Below are positions 27,299 to 36,389 of a stretch of 64,000 bases of DNA, piece by piece. A program made the translations under genes and the position numbers. Numbering within the stretch: the first letter of the stretch is position 1; every line of letters starts with the position of its first letter. The notes beneath the pieces are model-generated. The model was not told where the DNA came from. It was given only the letters and a program-made list of their open reading frames with translations, and searched no databases. This DNA comes from Pedobacter westerhofensis. Lineage in GTDB: Bacteria > Bacteroidota > Bacteroidia > Sphingobacteriales > Sphingobacteriaceae. The stretch spans positions 186,001 through 250,000 of the forward strand of contig NZ_FXTN01000005.1 of assembly GCF_900182595.1 (NCBI RefSeq). Reading direction: 5' to 3'.

Positions 27299-27348
27299 GA
27301 TGGAGCCTTTGATGATTAAAATAATTATTTTAATCAAGTCGGGTTCAT
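27299..27348 (-). repeat. palindromic element with conserved flanks, copy A
   Basis: A perfect 24-nt palindrome (27313-27336) is bracketed by GATGGAGCCTT on one side and AAGTCGGGTTCAT on the other. Nearly the same flanks surround a different palindrome at 38843-38915. Both copies lie 20-30 nt upstream of a minus-strand start codon (here the rlpA-like gene). The ends form an imperfect inverted repeat (ATGGAGCC against ATGAACCC). It may be a small mobile or REP-like element or an RNA hairpin. Confidence 0.55.
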
Positions 27349-27404
27349 ATTTAATTTTGTTGGTGACCTGCCAAAGGTATATAAAAAACACCCAAGTTTC
27401 AAAA

Positions 27405-27442
27405 CAAAAAATGCCCAATGAACTGATCATCGGGCATTTATG
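27405..27442 (-). terminator. intrinsic terminator of msrB
   Basis: AAATGCCC (27409-27416) pairs with GGGCATTT (27432-27439), and ATGA/TCAT extends the stem past one mismatch. On the minus strand a U-rich tract follows. Confidence 0.75.
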
Positions 27443-27463
27443 CGCATTAAGGAACATCAGGCC

Positions 27464-27931
27464 CTATTTATCGGGAACAAAATTCATTGAAATTGAGTTT
27501 ACGCAGTTACGTGTGTTTTTAGCAGTAAAGCCTTCTCCAAGGAATACATGTCCGAGATGCGCCTTACAATTTGCACATACAATTTCAGTCCGCGAACCGT
27601 CTGCATCAGGGATCCTGATCACAGCTCCCTTGATCTCATCATCAAAGCTTGGCCATCCGCATTCCGATTCAAATTTAGACTCCGAGCGATAAAGCGGCGC
27701 ATTACAGCGTTTGCAGGTGTAGGTGCCTTTTGCTTTATTATTCAGCAATGTTCCTGTACCCGGATACTCTGTTCCCTTGCGCACGATTACATCTTCTTCC
27801 TCTTTTGTTAATTTATTCCATCCCATCTTGCTGGTAGTTTTAGTTGTATTTTCTTTTTCCTGTTTCTGGGCACAGGCAGTTAAGCCGGTGATCATGACGA
27901 AACCCATGATTAAAATTAATTTGTTCATCAT
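27464..27931 (-). CDS. msrB: peptide-methionine (R)-S-oxide reductase, lipoprotein
   Basis: MsrB reduces the R epimer of methionine sulfoxide in proteins. The 155-residue product has a lipoprotein signal (GLTAC, cysteine 20), so it repairs periplasmic or surface proteins. The SelR domain has zinc cysteines 73, 76, 119 and 122 (CKRC and CANC), the motif GWPSFDDEI, catalytic Cys143 in [11 protein letters not shown] and a possible resolving Cys91. Its transcript ends in a good hairpin. Confidence 0.95.
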   Translation of the reverse strand: MMNKLILIMGFVMITGLTACAQKQEKENTTKTTSKMGWNKLTKEEEDVIVRKGTEYPGTGTLLNNKAKGTYTCKRCNAPLYRSESKFESECGWPSFDDEIKGAVIRIPDADGSRTEIVCANCKAHLGHVFLGEGFTAKNTRNCVNSISMNFVPDK

Positions 27932-28021
27932 ATTTTTGTGTGTTAAGCCCTATATACGATTAACAACAACCGGTGGTTTTTAGTGTTGGCGCAGCGCAAA
28001 TTGACAATATGTTGATATAAA

Positions 28022-28058
28022 AAAAATGAGGCTTAACCAACATGGCAAGCCTCATTCA
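28022..28058 (-). terminator. intrinsic terminator of sucD
   Basis: AATGAGGCTT (28025-28034) pairs with AAGCCTCATT (28047-28056) over a 12-nt loop. On the minus strand a U run follows. Confidence 0.8.
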
Positions 28059-28077
28059 ATATTATTTATCAAAAGGA

Positions 28078-28950
28078 TTATTTCTTTAGTGCGTCTGCCA
28101 TTGCCTGGCCAATTTCAGCAGGGCTTTCCACTACGATAATACCACATTCAGCCATAATCTTCATTTTTGCAGCAGCAGTATCATCGGCACCACCAACGAT
28201 TGCACCAGCATGGCCCATTCTGCGGCCCGCAGGAGCTGTTTGTCCGGCGATAAAACCAACTACTGGTTTTGTACCATTTTCTTTGATCCAGAGTGCAGCT
28301 TCAGCTTCCATACCACCACCGATCTCACCGATCATGATGATACCTTCAGTTTCAGGATCGTTCATCAACAGCTCAACAGCTTCTTTAGTTGTTGTTCCGA
28401 TAATCGGGTCTCCACCGATACCGATTGCAGTAGTGATACCTAAACCTGCTTTTACTACCTGGTCAACAGCTTCGTAAGTAAGCGTACCTGATTTAGAAAC
28501 TACACCAACGGTACCTTTTTTGAAGATGAAACCTGGCATGATACCGATTTTAGCTTCATCCGCAGTAATTACACCAGGACAGTTAGGACCGATTAAACGG
28601 CAATCCCTTCCGGCAATATATTCTTTAACCTGAATCATATCCTTTGTAGGGATACCTTCAGTAATACATACAATAACTTTAATTCCAGCTTCAGCAGCTT
28701 CCATAATAGCATCTGCAGCAAATGCAGGCGGAACAAAGATGATAGATACATTGGCACCAGCCTGATCAACCGCATCTTTAACCGTATTAAAAACCGGTTT
28801 GTCTAAATGAGTTTGTCCGCCTTTACCAGGTGTTACCCCGCCAACTACGTCAGTTCCGTATTCTATCATTTGTGAAGCATGGTAAGTACCTTCATTTCCG
28901 GTAAAACCTTGTACAATTACTTTCGAATCTTTATTTACTAAAACACTCAT
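28078..28950 (-). CDS. sucD: succinyl-CoA synthetase alpha subunit
   Basis: SucD with SucC interconverts succinyl-CoA and succinate with substrate-level phosphorylation in the TCA cycle. The 290-residue protein has the CoA-binding Rossmann segment [18 protein letters not shown], the motif GPNCPGVI, and the phosphorylated His247 in [12 protein letters not shown]. Length is standard. sucC is not adjacent, so this is a single-gene unit, with its own consensus promoter and terminator. Confidence 0.97.
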   Translation of the reverse strand: MSVLVNKDSKVIVQGFTGNEGTYHASQMIEYGTDVVGGVTPGKGGQTHLDKPVFNTVKDAVDQAGANVSIIFVPPAFAADAIMEAAEAGIKVIVCITEGIPTKDMIQVKEYIAGRDCRLIGPNCPGVITADEAKIGIMPGFIFKKGTVGVVSKSGTLTYEAVDQVVKAGLGITTAIGIGGDPIIGTTTKEAVELLMNDPETEGIIMIGEIGGGMEAEAALWIKENGTKPVVGFIAGQTAPAGRRMGHAGAIVGGADDTAAAKMKIMAECGIIVVESPAEIGQAMADALKK

Positions 28951-28969
28951 GTATCTATAATTTTTTATG

Positions 28970-28999
28970 CAAATCTAAGATTATTGCATGGAATGCCAA
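28970..28999 (-). promoter_or_regulatory. promoter of sucD
   Basis: On the minus strand TTG (28997-28999), 19 nt, then TAGATTTG (28970-28977) is a full match to the Bacteroidetes consensus, about 20 nt before the start codon. Confidence 0.7.
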
Positions 29000-29035
29000 A
29001 TGCAATTCAAACATTAATGAAAAGAAACAGAAATG

Positions 29036-30805
29036 CTACTTAGCGATGCCCTCAGAATGGAACTGCAGATCGTAAAGACGTTTATAATAACCATCTAACC
29101 TCAGCAATTCCTGATGGTTGCCCATTTCCATGATCTCTCCTTTATCCAGTACAATGATCTGATCTGCTTTTTGAATGGTGGATAACCGGTGGGCAATCAC
29201 AATGGAAGTACGCCCCTTCATCAGCTTGTCTATTGCGGTCTGGATGAGCATCTCAGTTTCTGTATCTACCGATGAGGTAGCCTCATCAAGTACCAGGATA
29301 GAGGGATTGTATACCAGTGCCCTGATAAATGAGATCAGCTGTGCCTGTCCCGCAGAAAGCGTTGCGCCCCGCTCCATCACATTGTACTGATATCCGCCCG
29401 GAAGCCTTTCAATAAAATCATGTGCCCCAACTTTTATCGCTGCGTCTACCACTTCATTCATGGTAATATGGGGATTGTTCAGGGTGATATTGTTAAAGAT
29501 TGTATCAGAAAACAGAAATACATCCTGCAGCACCGTGGCGATGCGGCTCCTCAGATAGCCTAGTTCATAATCATGGATATTAATCCCATCCACCTTGATG
29601 TCGCCTTTCTGGATCTCGTAAAAACGGTTCAGGATATTGATGGTAGAAGATTTTCCAGCACCGGTAGCACCTACCATGGCTACTGTCTGCCCTGCTTTAA
29701 CTTTAAAACTGAGGTCTTTCAGCACATAGTTCTCATCACTATAGGCAAACCAGACATGATCAAAGGAAATATCTCCTTCCATCATCGCCGGTGCGTGTGT
29801 ACCATTATTTACTGTTTTTTCATCTGTATCAAGTACCTTAAAAACACGCTCTGCGCCTACCATACCCATCTGCAGGGTATTGAATTTGTCCGCCAGCTCC
29901 CTGATTGGCTTAAACAGCATACCGATATACAGGATAAATTCTGCAATAGTGCCGGGAGTTACATCCAGCGGCTTGGACAGGATGCTTTTAGCACCGTACC
30001 ACACGAGCAGGCCAAGGCACATCGCCGATATAATTTCTACAACCGGAAAGAAAATAGAATAGTACCAGTTAGAACGGATATTGGCATCGCGGTAGCGCTG
30101 ATTGATCTTTTTAAATTTACGGTACTCCTGATCTTCCCTGGCAAAATACTGGATAATGGAGATGCCGGTAATATGTTCCTGCAGGTAGGTATTTAAATTG
30201 GAAACCTCTGTACGGATCTCCTGGAAGGCCGACTTGATAGAACGCTGAAAGATTGAGGTCGCAATAATCAGCAGTGGCATGGGCAGCAATACCATCAGGG
30301 TCAAGCCCCAGTCGGCATAAAACATTACACAGATGATGGCAATTACCTGCAAAATATCACCTATAATAACAATCAGCCCTTCAGAAAAGATATCGGATAT
30401 CGTTTCAAGATCAGACACAGTACGTGTGATCAGCTGCCCGATCGGGGTTTTATCAAAGAATTTTAAACGGAGCGTAGTGATGTGATTAAATACATTGATC
30501 CTTAGATCGCGAATAGCAGATTGCCCCAGGATATTGGTAAGCAGCGTATGACTGTACTGGATTGCACTTTGCAGCACCAGCAACAGCAGCATGACCACAG
30601 TCATCATCAGCAATCCCTGATACTGGCCCTGAAGGATATAATGATCCAGCGTGTATTTGATCAGGAATGGCCTTACGGGCGCCACAACCGCAAGCAGTAT
30701 CGTGAGAATGACCGACCAGATAAATATTGTACGGTAAGGCTTTACATATTGAAAAACTCTTTTCAACAGGCCTACATTTAAAGCATCACCGGTAATTTTG
30801 GACAT
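29036..30805 (-). CDS. ABC exporter, fused membrane and ATPase domains (MsbA-like)
   Basis: The 589-residue half-transporter has six membrane helices (about 25-320) and a C-terminal ATPase with Walker A GATGAGKSS, the signature LSAGQ (in place of LSGGQ), Walker B ILVLDEATSSVD and the switch HRLSTIQ. It forms a homodimer or heterodimer that exports lipids or drugs. It starts 2 nt after the truA stop, so it is probably the second gene of that operon. MsbA-like lipid flipping is one option, multidrug export another. Confidence 0.92.
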   Translation of the reverse strand: MSKITGDALNVGLLKRVFQYVKPYRTIFIWSVILTILLAVVAPVRPFLIKYTLDHYILQGQYQGLLMMTVVMLLLLVLQSAIQYSHTLLTNILGQSAIRDLRINVFNHITTLRLKFFDKTPIGQLITRTVSDLETISDIFSEGLIVIIGDILQVIAIICVMFYADWGLTLMVLLPMPLLIIATSIFQRSIKSAFQEIRTEVSNLNTYLQEHITGISIIQYFAREDQEYRKFKKINQRYRDANIRSNWYYSIFFPVVEIISAMCLGLLVWYGAKSILSKPLDVTPGTIAEFILYIGMLFKPIRELADKFNTLQMGMVGAERVFKVLDTDEKTVNNGTHAPAMMEGDISFDHVWFAYSDENYVLKDLSFKVKAGQTVAMVGATGAGKSSTINILNRFYEIQKGDIKVDGINIHDYELGYLRSRIATVLQDVFLFSDTIFNNITLNNPHITMNEVVDAAIKVGAHDFIERLPGGYQYNVMERGATLSAGQAQLISFIRALVYNPSILVLDEATSSVDTETEMLIQTAIDKLMKGRTSIVIAHRLSTIQKADQIIVLDKGEIMEMGNHQELLRLDGYYKRLYDLQFHSEGIAK

Positions 30806-30807
30806 AA

Positions 30808-31560
30808 TTAATTTACAAAAGGATAAATGATGTTCACAAGATAAAGTCCGCAGGCCGGTACCGACTGCCCCGCCCTGCTCCGGTTTTTACTTTCTACGAT
30901 TGAAGTAAAATCACCCAAACCAATTTCTTTCCGCCCTACCTGCACCAGCGTACCTACAATGGCACGTACCATGTTCCTTAAAAAGCGGTCGGCAGAAATC
31001 CTGAAGATCAGCCCCTCATCCGTTTCACGGAACCAGGCTTCAGTAATTTTACAGTTGTTTGTGGCGGTATCTGTATTCGTTTTGCTAAAGCTGGTAAAAT
31101 CTGTAAAGTTAAGCAGGCTGGCCGCTGCCGCATTCATTGCCGCAACATCCAGTGGCGCTTTATATAGCCAGGAGCGGTTCAGCTTAAATGGATCTTTACA
31201 AAAATGAAAATGATATTCGTAGGATCTTGCCGTTGCATCAAAACGGGCATGGGCCTCAGCTTCCACAGCAAAAATCCTTTTGACTGCAATGGCATAAGGC
31301 AATAAAGCGTTGATACTGCCAAGTGCATTTGCAGCCGCGGTTTCAGTAACATCTTTCAAGTCTGCGTGCGCAAAGAACTTACTGGCATGTACACCGGCAT
31401 CCGTTCTCCCGCAGCCCAGGCTTGCCACCGGCTGCCTGAAAAAAACAGACAGTGCTTTGTCCAGTTCCTGCTGCACAGTTACCGAATTGGGCTGTGTCTG
31501 CCAGCCATGATAAGCTGTGCCATCGTAAGATAATTCTATAAAAAAGCGTTGCGTATTCAA
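30808..31560 (-). CDS. truA: tRNA pseudouridine(38-40) synthase
   Basis: TruA makes pseudouridine at positions 38-40 of the tRNA anticodon arm. The 250-residue protein has FFIELSYDGTAYHGWQTQPN at the start, catalytic Asp in GCGRTDAGVHA, and the conserved RISADRFLRNMVRAIVGT. A TTG at 31560 is chosen as start (MNTQRFFIEL). The frame is open to a TTG at 31593, but a -7 element at 31568-31575 lies inside that extension, so it would be upstream of the mRNA. The ABC exporter gene follows after 2 nt. Confidence 0.92.
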   Translation of the reverse strand: MNTQRFFIELSYDGTAYHGWQTQPNSVTVQQELDKALSVFFRQPVASLGCGRTDAGVHASKFFAHADLKDVTETAAANALGSINALLPYAIAVKRIFAVEAEAHARFDATARSYEYHFHFCKDPFKLNRSWLYKAPLDVAAMNAAAASLLNFTDFTSFSKTNTDTATNNCKITEAWFRETDEGLIFRISADRFLRNMVRAIVGTLVQVGRKEIGLGDFTSIVESKNRSRAGQSVPACGLYLVNIIYPFVN

Positions 31561-31567
31561 TTGACTG

Positions 31568-31575
31568 CAAAAATA
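31568..31575 (-). promoter_or_regulatory. -7 element of truA
   Basis: On the minus strand this reads TATTTTTG, matching TAnnTTTG, 7 nt before the chosen TTG start at 31560. Confidence 0.4.
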
Positions 31576-31617
31576 CTTTTTTCCCCTCAACAAGACAGGC
31601 GTTTAGTTGTGTTTTAA

Positions 31618-31625
31618 TATATTTG
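31618..31625 (+). promoter_or_regulatory. -7 element of the DUF4293 gene
   Basis: TATATTTG matches TAnnTTTG and lies 19 nt before the ATG at 31645. No TTG sits at good -33 spacing. Confidence 0.4.
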
Positions 31626-31644
31626 TTGAAATTATTAAATTGAT

Positions 31645-32103
31645 ATGATACAAAGAGTACAATCTGTATGGCTTTTTCTGGCTGCTCTGACACTGTTCCT
31701 GTTGCTTATTTTACCGGTAGTTACCGTGCCCACCAGCACAGGGCTGAACTGGCTGCAGGTTGGCGGAATTTATAGCACTGCAAATAACATCACTCAAAAA
31801 ACCGTATCCTATTCTGCCCTTTTTGGCGGTACAATACTTGCAGGCATGATCTGCCTGGCGGCTATCTTCTTATTTAACAACAGGGCCTTACAGAAGCGTA
31901 TTGTACTCCTGGCCATCTTTGTGATCATCCTGGTGATTGCAGCCATCGTTTATTATGCGCTCAACATCCCCGGCGGAATTGTTGGTGCGGTTTTCAATCT
32001 GGGCGCCTACCTGCCCTTTCTGTCTGTCATTTTTTGTGCACTGGCTTTCAGAGGGATCCGCAAAGACGAACAGCTGATCCGGTCGGCCGACAGACTGAGA
32101 TAA
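31645..32103 (+). CDS. DUF4293 family membrane protein
   Basis: A 152-residue inner-membrane protein with four hydrophobic helices (about 8-28, 50-75, 85-108 and 112-135). The start MIQRVQSVWLFLAALTLFLL is the characteristic opening of the DUF4293 family, found in Bacteroidetes. A charged tail (RGIRKDEQLIRSADRLR) is cytosolic by the positive-inside rule. The function is not known. It is divergent from truA and followed by the DEAD-box gene after 84 nt. Confidence 0.85.
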   Translation: MIQRVQSVWLFLAALTLFLLLILPVVTVPTSTGLNWLQVGGIYSTANNITQKTVSYSALFGGTILAGMICLAAIFLFNNRALQKRIVLLAIFVIILVIAAIVYYALNIPGGIVGAVFNLGAYLPFLSVIFCALAFRGIRKDEQLIRSADRLR

Positions 32104-32187
32104 TGGCTATTTAATTATTATTTCGTTATGTACCAAACAAATACCAAAAAATAAGCGTACCTTCGCGGCTTAATAAATAAAGTTATA

Positions 32188-34068
32188 ATGATAAACCCAT
32201 TTAAATTATTGGGGATAAGTGATGACGTTGTTAATGCCGTAAAGGATTTAGGTTTCGAAAATCCAACACCTATTCAGGAGCAAGCTATTCCTGTGCTGTT
32301 AGAGGGCAATAATGACTTTGTTGGTTTGGCCCAAACAGGAACAGGAAAAACAGCAGCATTTGGTTTGCCGCTAATCGAACTGATCGACTTCAGTTCTAAA
32401 AAGCCTCAGGCGTTGATTTTATGCCCTACAAGAGAGCTTTGCTTGCAAATTGCCAGCGACATCAAAAATTACTCAAAAAACACGCCTGGTGCTAGTGTGG
32501 TTGCCGTTTACGGTGGCGCAAACATTATGCAGCAATTGCGTGAGATCAGAAACGGTGTACAAGTTGTTGTTGCAACACCGGGTCGTATGTTAGACATTAT
32601 CGGCCGTAAGGCTATAGATTTCAGCAGTGTGAAATATGTAGTTCTTGACGAAGCTGACGAAATGTTGAACATGGGCTTCCAGGACGATATCAACGATATC
32701 TTATCTACTACTCCTGACGACAAAAAAACATGGTTATTCTCTGCAACTATGCCTCCTGAAGTGAGACGTATAGCTAAGAACTACATGGACAACCCTACTG
32801 AGTTGACCATGGGTACCAAAAACACTGGTAACGTAAATATCGAGCATGAGTACTATGTAGTACGTGCAAGAGATAAATATGCTGCCTTAAAACGTATTGT
32901 GGATTTCAACCCTGAAATTTTCGCAGTAGTGTTCTGTAAAACCAAACTGGATACACAGGATGTTGCCGAAAACTTAATCAAGGATGGTTACAATGCTGAT
33001 GCTTTGCACGGTGATTTGTCACAACAACAACGTGATAAAGTAATGCAGCGTTTCCGTGACCGTAACATGCAATTGCTGATTGCAACGGATGTTGCTGCAC
33101 GTGGTATTGACGTAAACAACGTAACTCACGTTGTGAACTATTCACTGCCTGACGAAATTGAAAGTTATACGCACCGTAGCGGACGTACAGGAAGAGCCGG
33201 TAAAACTGGTATCTCTATCTGTATCATCAATTCTAAAGAATTGGGCAAAATCCGTCAGATTGAAAGAATCATCGGTAAATCATTCACTAAGGCAGAATTG
33301 CCAACAGGGTTTGATGTTTGCGAAAAACAATTGTTCTCTTTGGTTCACAAAGTTCACAATGTTGAAGTAAACGAAAGCCAGATTGACCAGTACATTCCAA
33401 GGATCATGGACGAATTTGCTGAACTGAGCAAAGAGGACGTGATCAAACGTTTCGCATCTTTAGAGTTTAACCGCTTTTTAGAATACTACAAAAATGCGCC
33501 TGACTTAAATGCAGCAGCATTGGATGAACGTGGCGAGCGTGGAGAACGTGGTGCAAGAGGCGCAAGAAACAGTGATTACACCCGTTTATTTATCAACTTA
33601 GGTTCGGTAGATGAATTTACAAGAGGCGACTTGTTATCTTTTGTATGTAACAACGGTAAGATCAGCGGTAAAAACATTGGTAAAATCGACCTTAAAGGTG
33701 TTTATTCATTCTTTGAAGTTGAAAATGCAAGTGTTGATACTTTGTTTGCCAACTTTAACGATATCCAGTTTAACAACCGTGGTGTAAGAATCGAAAAATC
33801 TGGTGATGCCCCAGAAGGTGGCGGCAGCAGAGGCGGCGAAAGAAGACCATACAGTGGTGGTGGTGAACGTAAAAGTTACGGTGGCGGCGAGCGTAAGAGC
33901 TATGGCGGCGGCGACAGAAGAAGTTCTGGCGGCGGTGGCAGACGTGAAGGCGCAAGTGCTGGTGGCGGATTCAGGGATTTCTCTGGTAAACCACGTGAAG
34001 GCGGAAACGCCGGTGGAAGCGGAAGACGCGAAAGCAGCGGAAGCGGAGACAGAAGACGCAGATCTTAA
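32188..34068 (+). CDS. DEAD-box RNA helicase with DbpA-type domain and glycine-rich tail
   Basis: The 626-residue helicase has motif I AQTGTGKT (48-55), DEAD (154-157), SAT (185-187) and HRSGRTGR (329-336). A DbpA/CsdA-type RNA-binding domain follows at about 465-540 (RLFINLGSVDEFTRGDLL), and then a low-complexity tail (about 550-626) with repeats of the form ERKSYGGG, an RGG-like RNA-binding extension. It probably acts in ribosome assembly or cold-adapted mRNA unwinding. Codons are A/T-biased as in eno, suggesting high expression. A 19-bp terminator hairpin follows. Confidence 0.95.
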   Translation: MINPFKLLGISDDVVNAVKDLGFENPTPIQEQAIPVLLEGNNDFVGLAQTGTGKTAAFGLPLIELIDFSSKKPQALILCPTRELCLQIASDIKNYSKNTPGASVVAVYGGANIMQQLREIRNGVQVVVATPGRMLDIIGRKAIDFSSVKYVVLDEADEMLNMGFQDDINDILSTTPDDKKTWLFSATMPPEVRRIAKNYMDNPTELTMGTKNTGNVNIEHEYYVVRARDKYAALKRIVDFNPEIFAVVFCKTKLDTQDVAENLIKDGYNADALHGDLSQQQRDKVMQRFRDRNMQLLIATDVAARGIDVNNVTHVVNYSLPDEIESYTHRSGRTGRAGKTGISICIINSKELGKIRQIERIIGKSFTKAELPTGFDVCEKQLFSLVHKVHNVEVNESQIDQYIPRIMDEFAELSKEDVIKRFASLEFNRFLEYYKNAPDLNAAALDERGERGERGARGARNSDYTRLFINLGSVDEFTRGDLLSFVCNNGKISGKNIGKIDLKGVYSFFEVENASVDTLFANFNDIQFNNRGVRIEKSGDAPEGGGSRGGERRPYSGGGERKSYGGGERKSYGGGDRRSSGGGGRREGASAGGGFRDFSGKPREGGNAGGSGRRESSGSGDRRRRS

Positions 34069-34082
34069 TACTCCTCAATCAT

Positions 34083-34124
34083 AAACAGAAATGGCCCGGA
34101 CAATCGTCCGGGCCATTTCTGTTT
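34083..34124. terminator. bidirectional intrinsic terminator between helicase and ggt genes
   Basis: A perfect 19-bp stem (34083-34101 with 34106-34124) with a 4-nt AATC loop. It is T-rich on both strands and lies between convergent genes. Confidence 0.85.
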
Positions 34125-34202
34125 ACAGCGTTAAATATATCTATATGATTTCTTTTCTGCCCTCAGCGATGGTAGGCTGCAACCCTGCACCACCATCTGT
34201 GA

Positions 34203-35900
34203 TCAGAAACCGGAGGCTGTATCATTCCCCCTGGGATCAGCACCTGTCTCCAGTTCACCGTCCGGCCTTACCAGGATGGCATCAACCCTGCCTATAGAAC
34301 CACGCTCTTTAAACGTATATCCTTTTACCTGAAGGTGTGCTCTCGCAGCTGGTGCTATTGCACCCTTTTCTACCGTGACATCATCAGGCAGCCACTGATG
34401 GTGAAACCTTGGCGCTGCAACCGCAGCCTGCATGCCCTGTCCAAAAGCCAGTACATTCAATACGGTTTGAAATACAGAAGTGATAATCGTAGATCCGCCC
34501 GGAGTGCCCACAACCATCAGTAATTTCCCATCTTTTTCAATGATTGTCGGTGTCATGGAGCTCAGCATCCGCTTGCCCGCGTAGATAGAATTGGCCTCTC
34601 CGCCAATCAGCCCGTACATATTCGGAGATCCCGGTTTTACAGAAAAATCATCCATCTCATTGTTGAGGATAAATCCGGCACCATCTACCACAACCAGTGA
34701 ACCGTAAGAACCATTCAGCGTAGTCGTTGCGGATACTGCATTGCCTTCCGCATCAACAATGGAATAATGTGTGGTCTGCTCACTTTCATATCCCGGCAAT
34801 ACACCCGGTTTAACATCAGTACTTAGCGTGGCCTTTTCAAAACTCAGCCCTTTGATCCTGGACTGGATATAGTTTGTATCCAGCAGTGCTGTTTGCGGTA
34901 CTTTAAAGAAATCAGGATCACCCAGATAGCTGGCCCTGTCTGCATATGCCCGGCGCTCCACCTCAACCATTAGCTGTACAGTAGAATCCTGCTGAAAGCC
35001 CCAGCGCGATAAAGGATAATTGCCAACCTGCTTCAGCATCGTTAACAAGGCAATACCACCGCTTGACGGCGGAGGCATAGAGATGACGGTATAATTCTGA
35101 TAACTGCCGGAGACCGGCTTTCTCCATACAGATTTATATTCCTTCAGATCCTGCTCAGAGATAATACCCTGCGTATGTGCCATAGCAGCAACAATTGCAG
35201 CTGCTACAGGTCCTTCATAGAATCCTGCACGGCCTTTATCCCTGATCAGTTTTAAGGTGGCTGCCAGCTGTGGCTGCTTTAACAGATCCCCCTCTTTCCA
35301 CACGGCCTCTTTTACGAAGGCAACAGGTTTACTGTTATATTTCAAAAAATCTGCTTTATGCCTGTTGAGTTCAGCAGCCTGCTGTGCAGTTACAGCAAAA
35401 CCTTTTTCGGCGAGATCGATAGCGGGCTGGATATCTTTCTTCCATTTTAATTTACCATACTTATTATGTGCCTTCACCATTCCGTCAACAGATCCCGGTA
35501 CGCCAGAGGCCAGTGCACCAAGTAAACTCTTATCAATGACAGGATTCCCTTTTGCATCCAGGTACATATCACGGGAAGCTTTTCCGGGAGCTGTTTCACG
35601 GTAGTCGAGCGCATCCGACTCCCCGGTTTTGCTTCTGTACATCATAAATCCTCCGCCGCCAATATTCCCGGCATTGGGATATACTACGGCCAGTGCAAAC
35701 TGTACTGCAATAGCCGCGTCTACAGCATTTCCTCCATCTTTGATAATAGCCACACCTACCCTGGCGGCTTCGGGATGCGCACATACTACTGCTGCGTGTT
35801 TATACTTCTGAATTTCCTGTGCGGCAGCCCAATTGAAGGAAAACAGTTCAACACAGAGGCTGATTGCAAACGAGGTTAATAAAATAGTTCTGGTCATCAT
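34203..35900 (-). CDS. ggt: gamma-glutamyltransferase
   Basis: GGT cleaves glutathione and other gamma-glutamyl compounds in the periplasm. It is made as a proenzyme and splits itself at the catalytic threonine. The 565-residue product has a signal peptide (about 1-27, AAAQ), the motifs GGNAVDAAIA and NIGGGGFMM of the large subunit, Thr376 in EQTTHYSIVD as the expected nucleophile, and PSSGG near 278-282. Length is normal. It is exported and stands alone between a helicase terminator and an unknown gene. Confidence 0.95.
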   Translation of the reverse strand: MMTRTILLTSFAISLCVELFSFNWAAAQEIQKYKHAAVVCAHPEAARVGVAIIKDGGNAVDAAIAVQFALAVVYPNAGNIGGGGFMMYRSKTGESDALDYRETAPGKASRDMYLDAKGNPVIDKSLLGALASGVPGSVDGMVKAHNKYGKLKWKKDIQPAIDLAEKGFAVTAQQAAELNRHKADFLKYNSKPVAFVKEAVWKEGDLLKQPQLAATLKLIRDKGRAGFYEGPVAAAIVAAMAHTQGIISEQDLKEYKSVWRKPVSGSYQNYTVISMPPPSSGGIALLTMLKQVGNYPLSRWGFQQDSTVQLMVEVERRAYADRASYLGDPDFFKVPQTALLDTNYIQSRIKGLSFEKATLSTDVKPGVLPGYESEQTTHYSIVDAEGNAVSATTTLNGSYGSLVVVDGAGFILNNEMDDFSVKPGSPNMYGLIGGEANSIYAGKRMLSSMTPTIIEKDGKLLMVVGTPGGSTIITSVFQTVLNVLAFGQGMQAAVAAPRFHHQWLPDDVTVEKGAIAPAARAHLQVKGYTFKERGSIGRVDAILVRPDGELETGADPRGNDTASGF

Positions 35901-35969
35901 CAGGATTGTTTAGGTGTTTAAAAATACCTGATTTCAATGGCATTAAAAATTTTTTAGAAATGAAAGGGC

Positions 35970-35999
35970 AAAAAAAATCCGAATCAAATGATCCGGATC
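35970..35999 (-). terminator. intrinsic terminator of the 104-residue protein gene
   Basis: ATCCG (35977-35981) pairs with CGGAT (35994-35998); GATCATTTGAT adds inner pairing. On the minus strand eight U residues follow. Confidence 0.65.
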
Positions 36000-36030
36000 A
36001 GGTAATAATAGGTAATAGTTAAAACCTTAA

Positions 36031-36345
36031 TTATTTTACTGGCTTATCCATAATCTGAGAAGCTTTCAGATATACTTTTCCGCCTTTTTTGTTGACATAA
36101 TATTTACGGTTTTTACCATCAATATATACATCAGTTCCATCTGGCGCCATTTTACCTTTATATGTTTTGTCGCCTACTTTTGAAGTTCCTTTTACAGCAA
36201 CTTCTGCCGTTTTATGTCCAACACTGGTTGCAGTTTTATCGATCGTCTGACCAACAGTTTTCTTTTTTTCCTGTGCTTGAGCAGATAAGGAAATGGTACC
36301 GGCAATTGCAAGGGTTAGTAAACCCGATAAAAATTTCTTGTTCAT
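36031..36345 (-). CDS. small exported protein of unknown function
   Basis: A 104-residue product with a clear signal peptide (about 1-24, ending AQAQ), followed by a basic, Lys/Thr-rich region. The C-terminal part reads YKGKMAPDGTDVYIDGKNRK and KYYVNKKGGKVYL, a small beta-rich module without a family I can name with confidence. It is likely periplasmic. It stands alone between gpsA and ggt, with its own terminator. Confidence 0.7.
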   Translation of the reverse strand: MNKKFLSGLLTLAIAGTISLSAQAQEKKKTVGQTIDKTATSVGHKTAEVAVKGTSKVGDKTYKGKMAPDGTDVYIDGKNRKYYVNKKGGKVYLKASQIMDKPVK

Positions 36346-36389
36346 CGTTATAGATTTTAACTATACAACAGCGCGACATATGGATTGTT

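Noticed and set aside
27341..27348. GGGTTCAT resembling a tRNA T-arm
   Set aside because: No acceptor, D-arm or anticodon arm can be folded around it, and the second copy has a different stem.
27275..27457. 60-codon minus-strand frame between rlpA-like and msrB genes
   Set aside because: It runs through the palindromic repeat and the msrB terminator and has no coding features.
29573..30196. 207-codon frame antisense to the ABC exporter
   Set aside because: No recognisable protein features; the minus-strand exporter has all ABC motifs.
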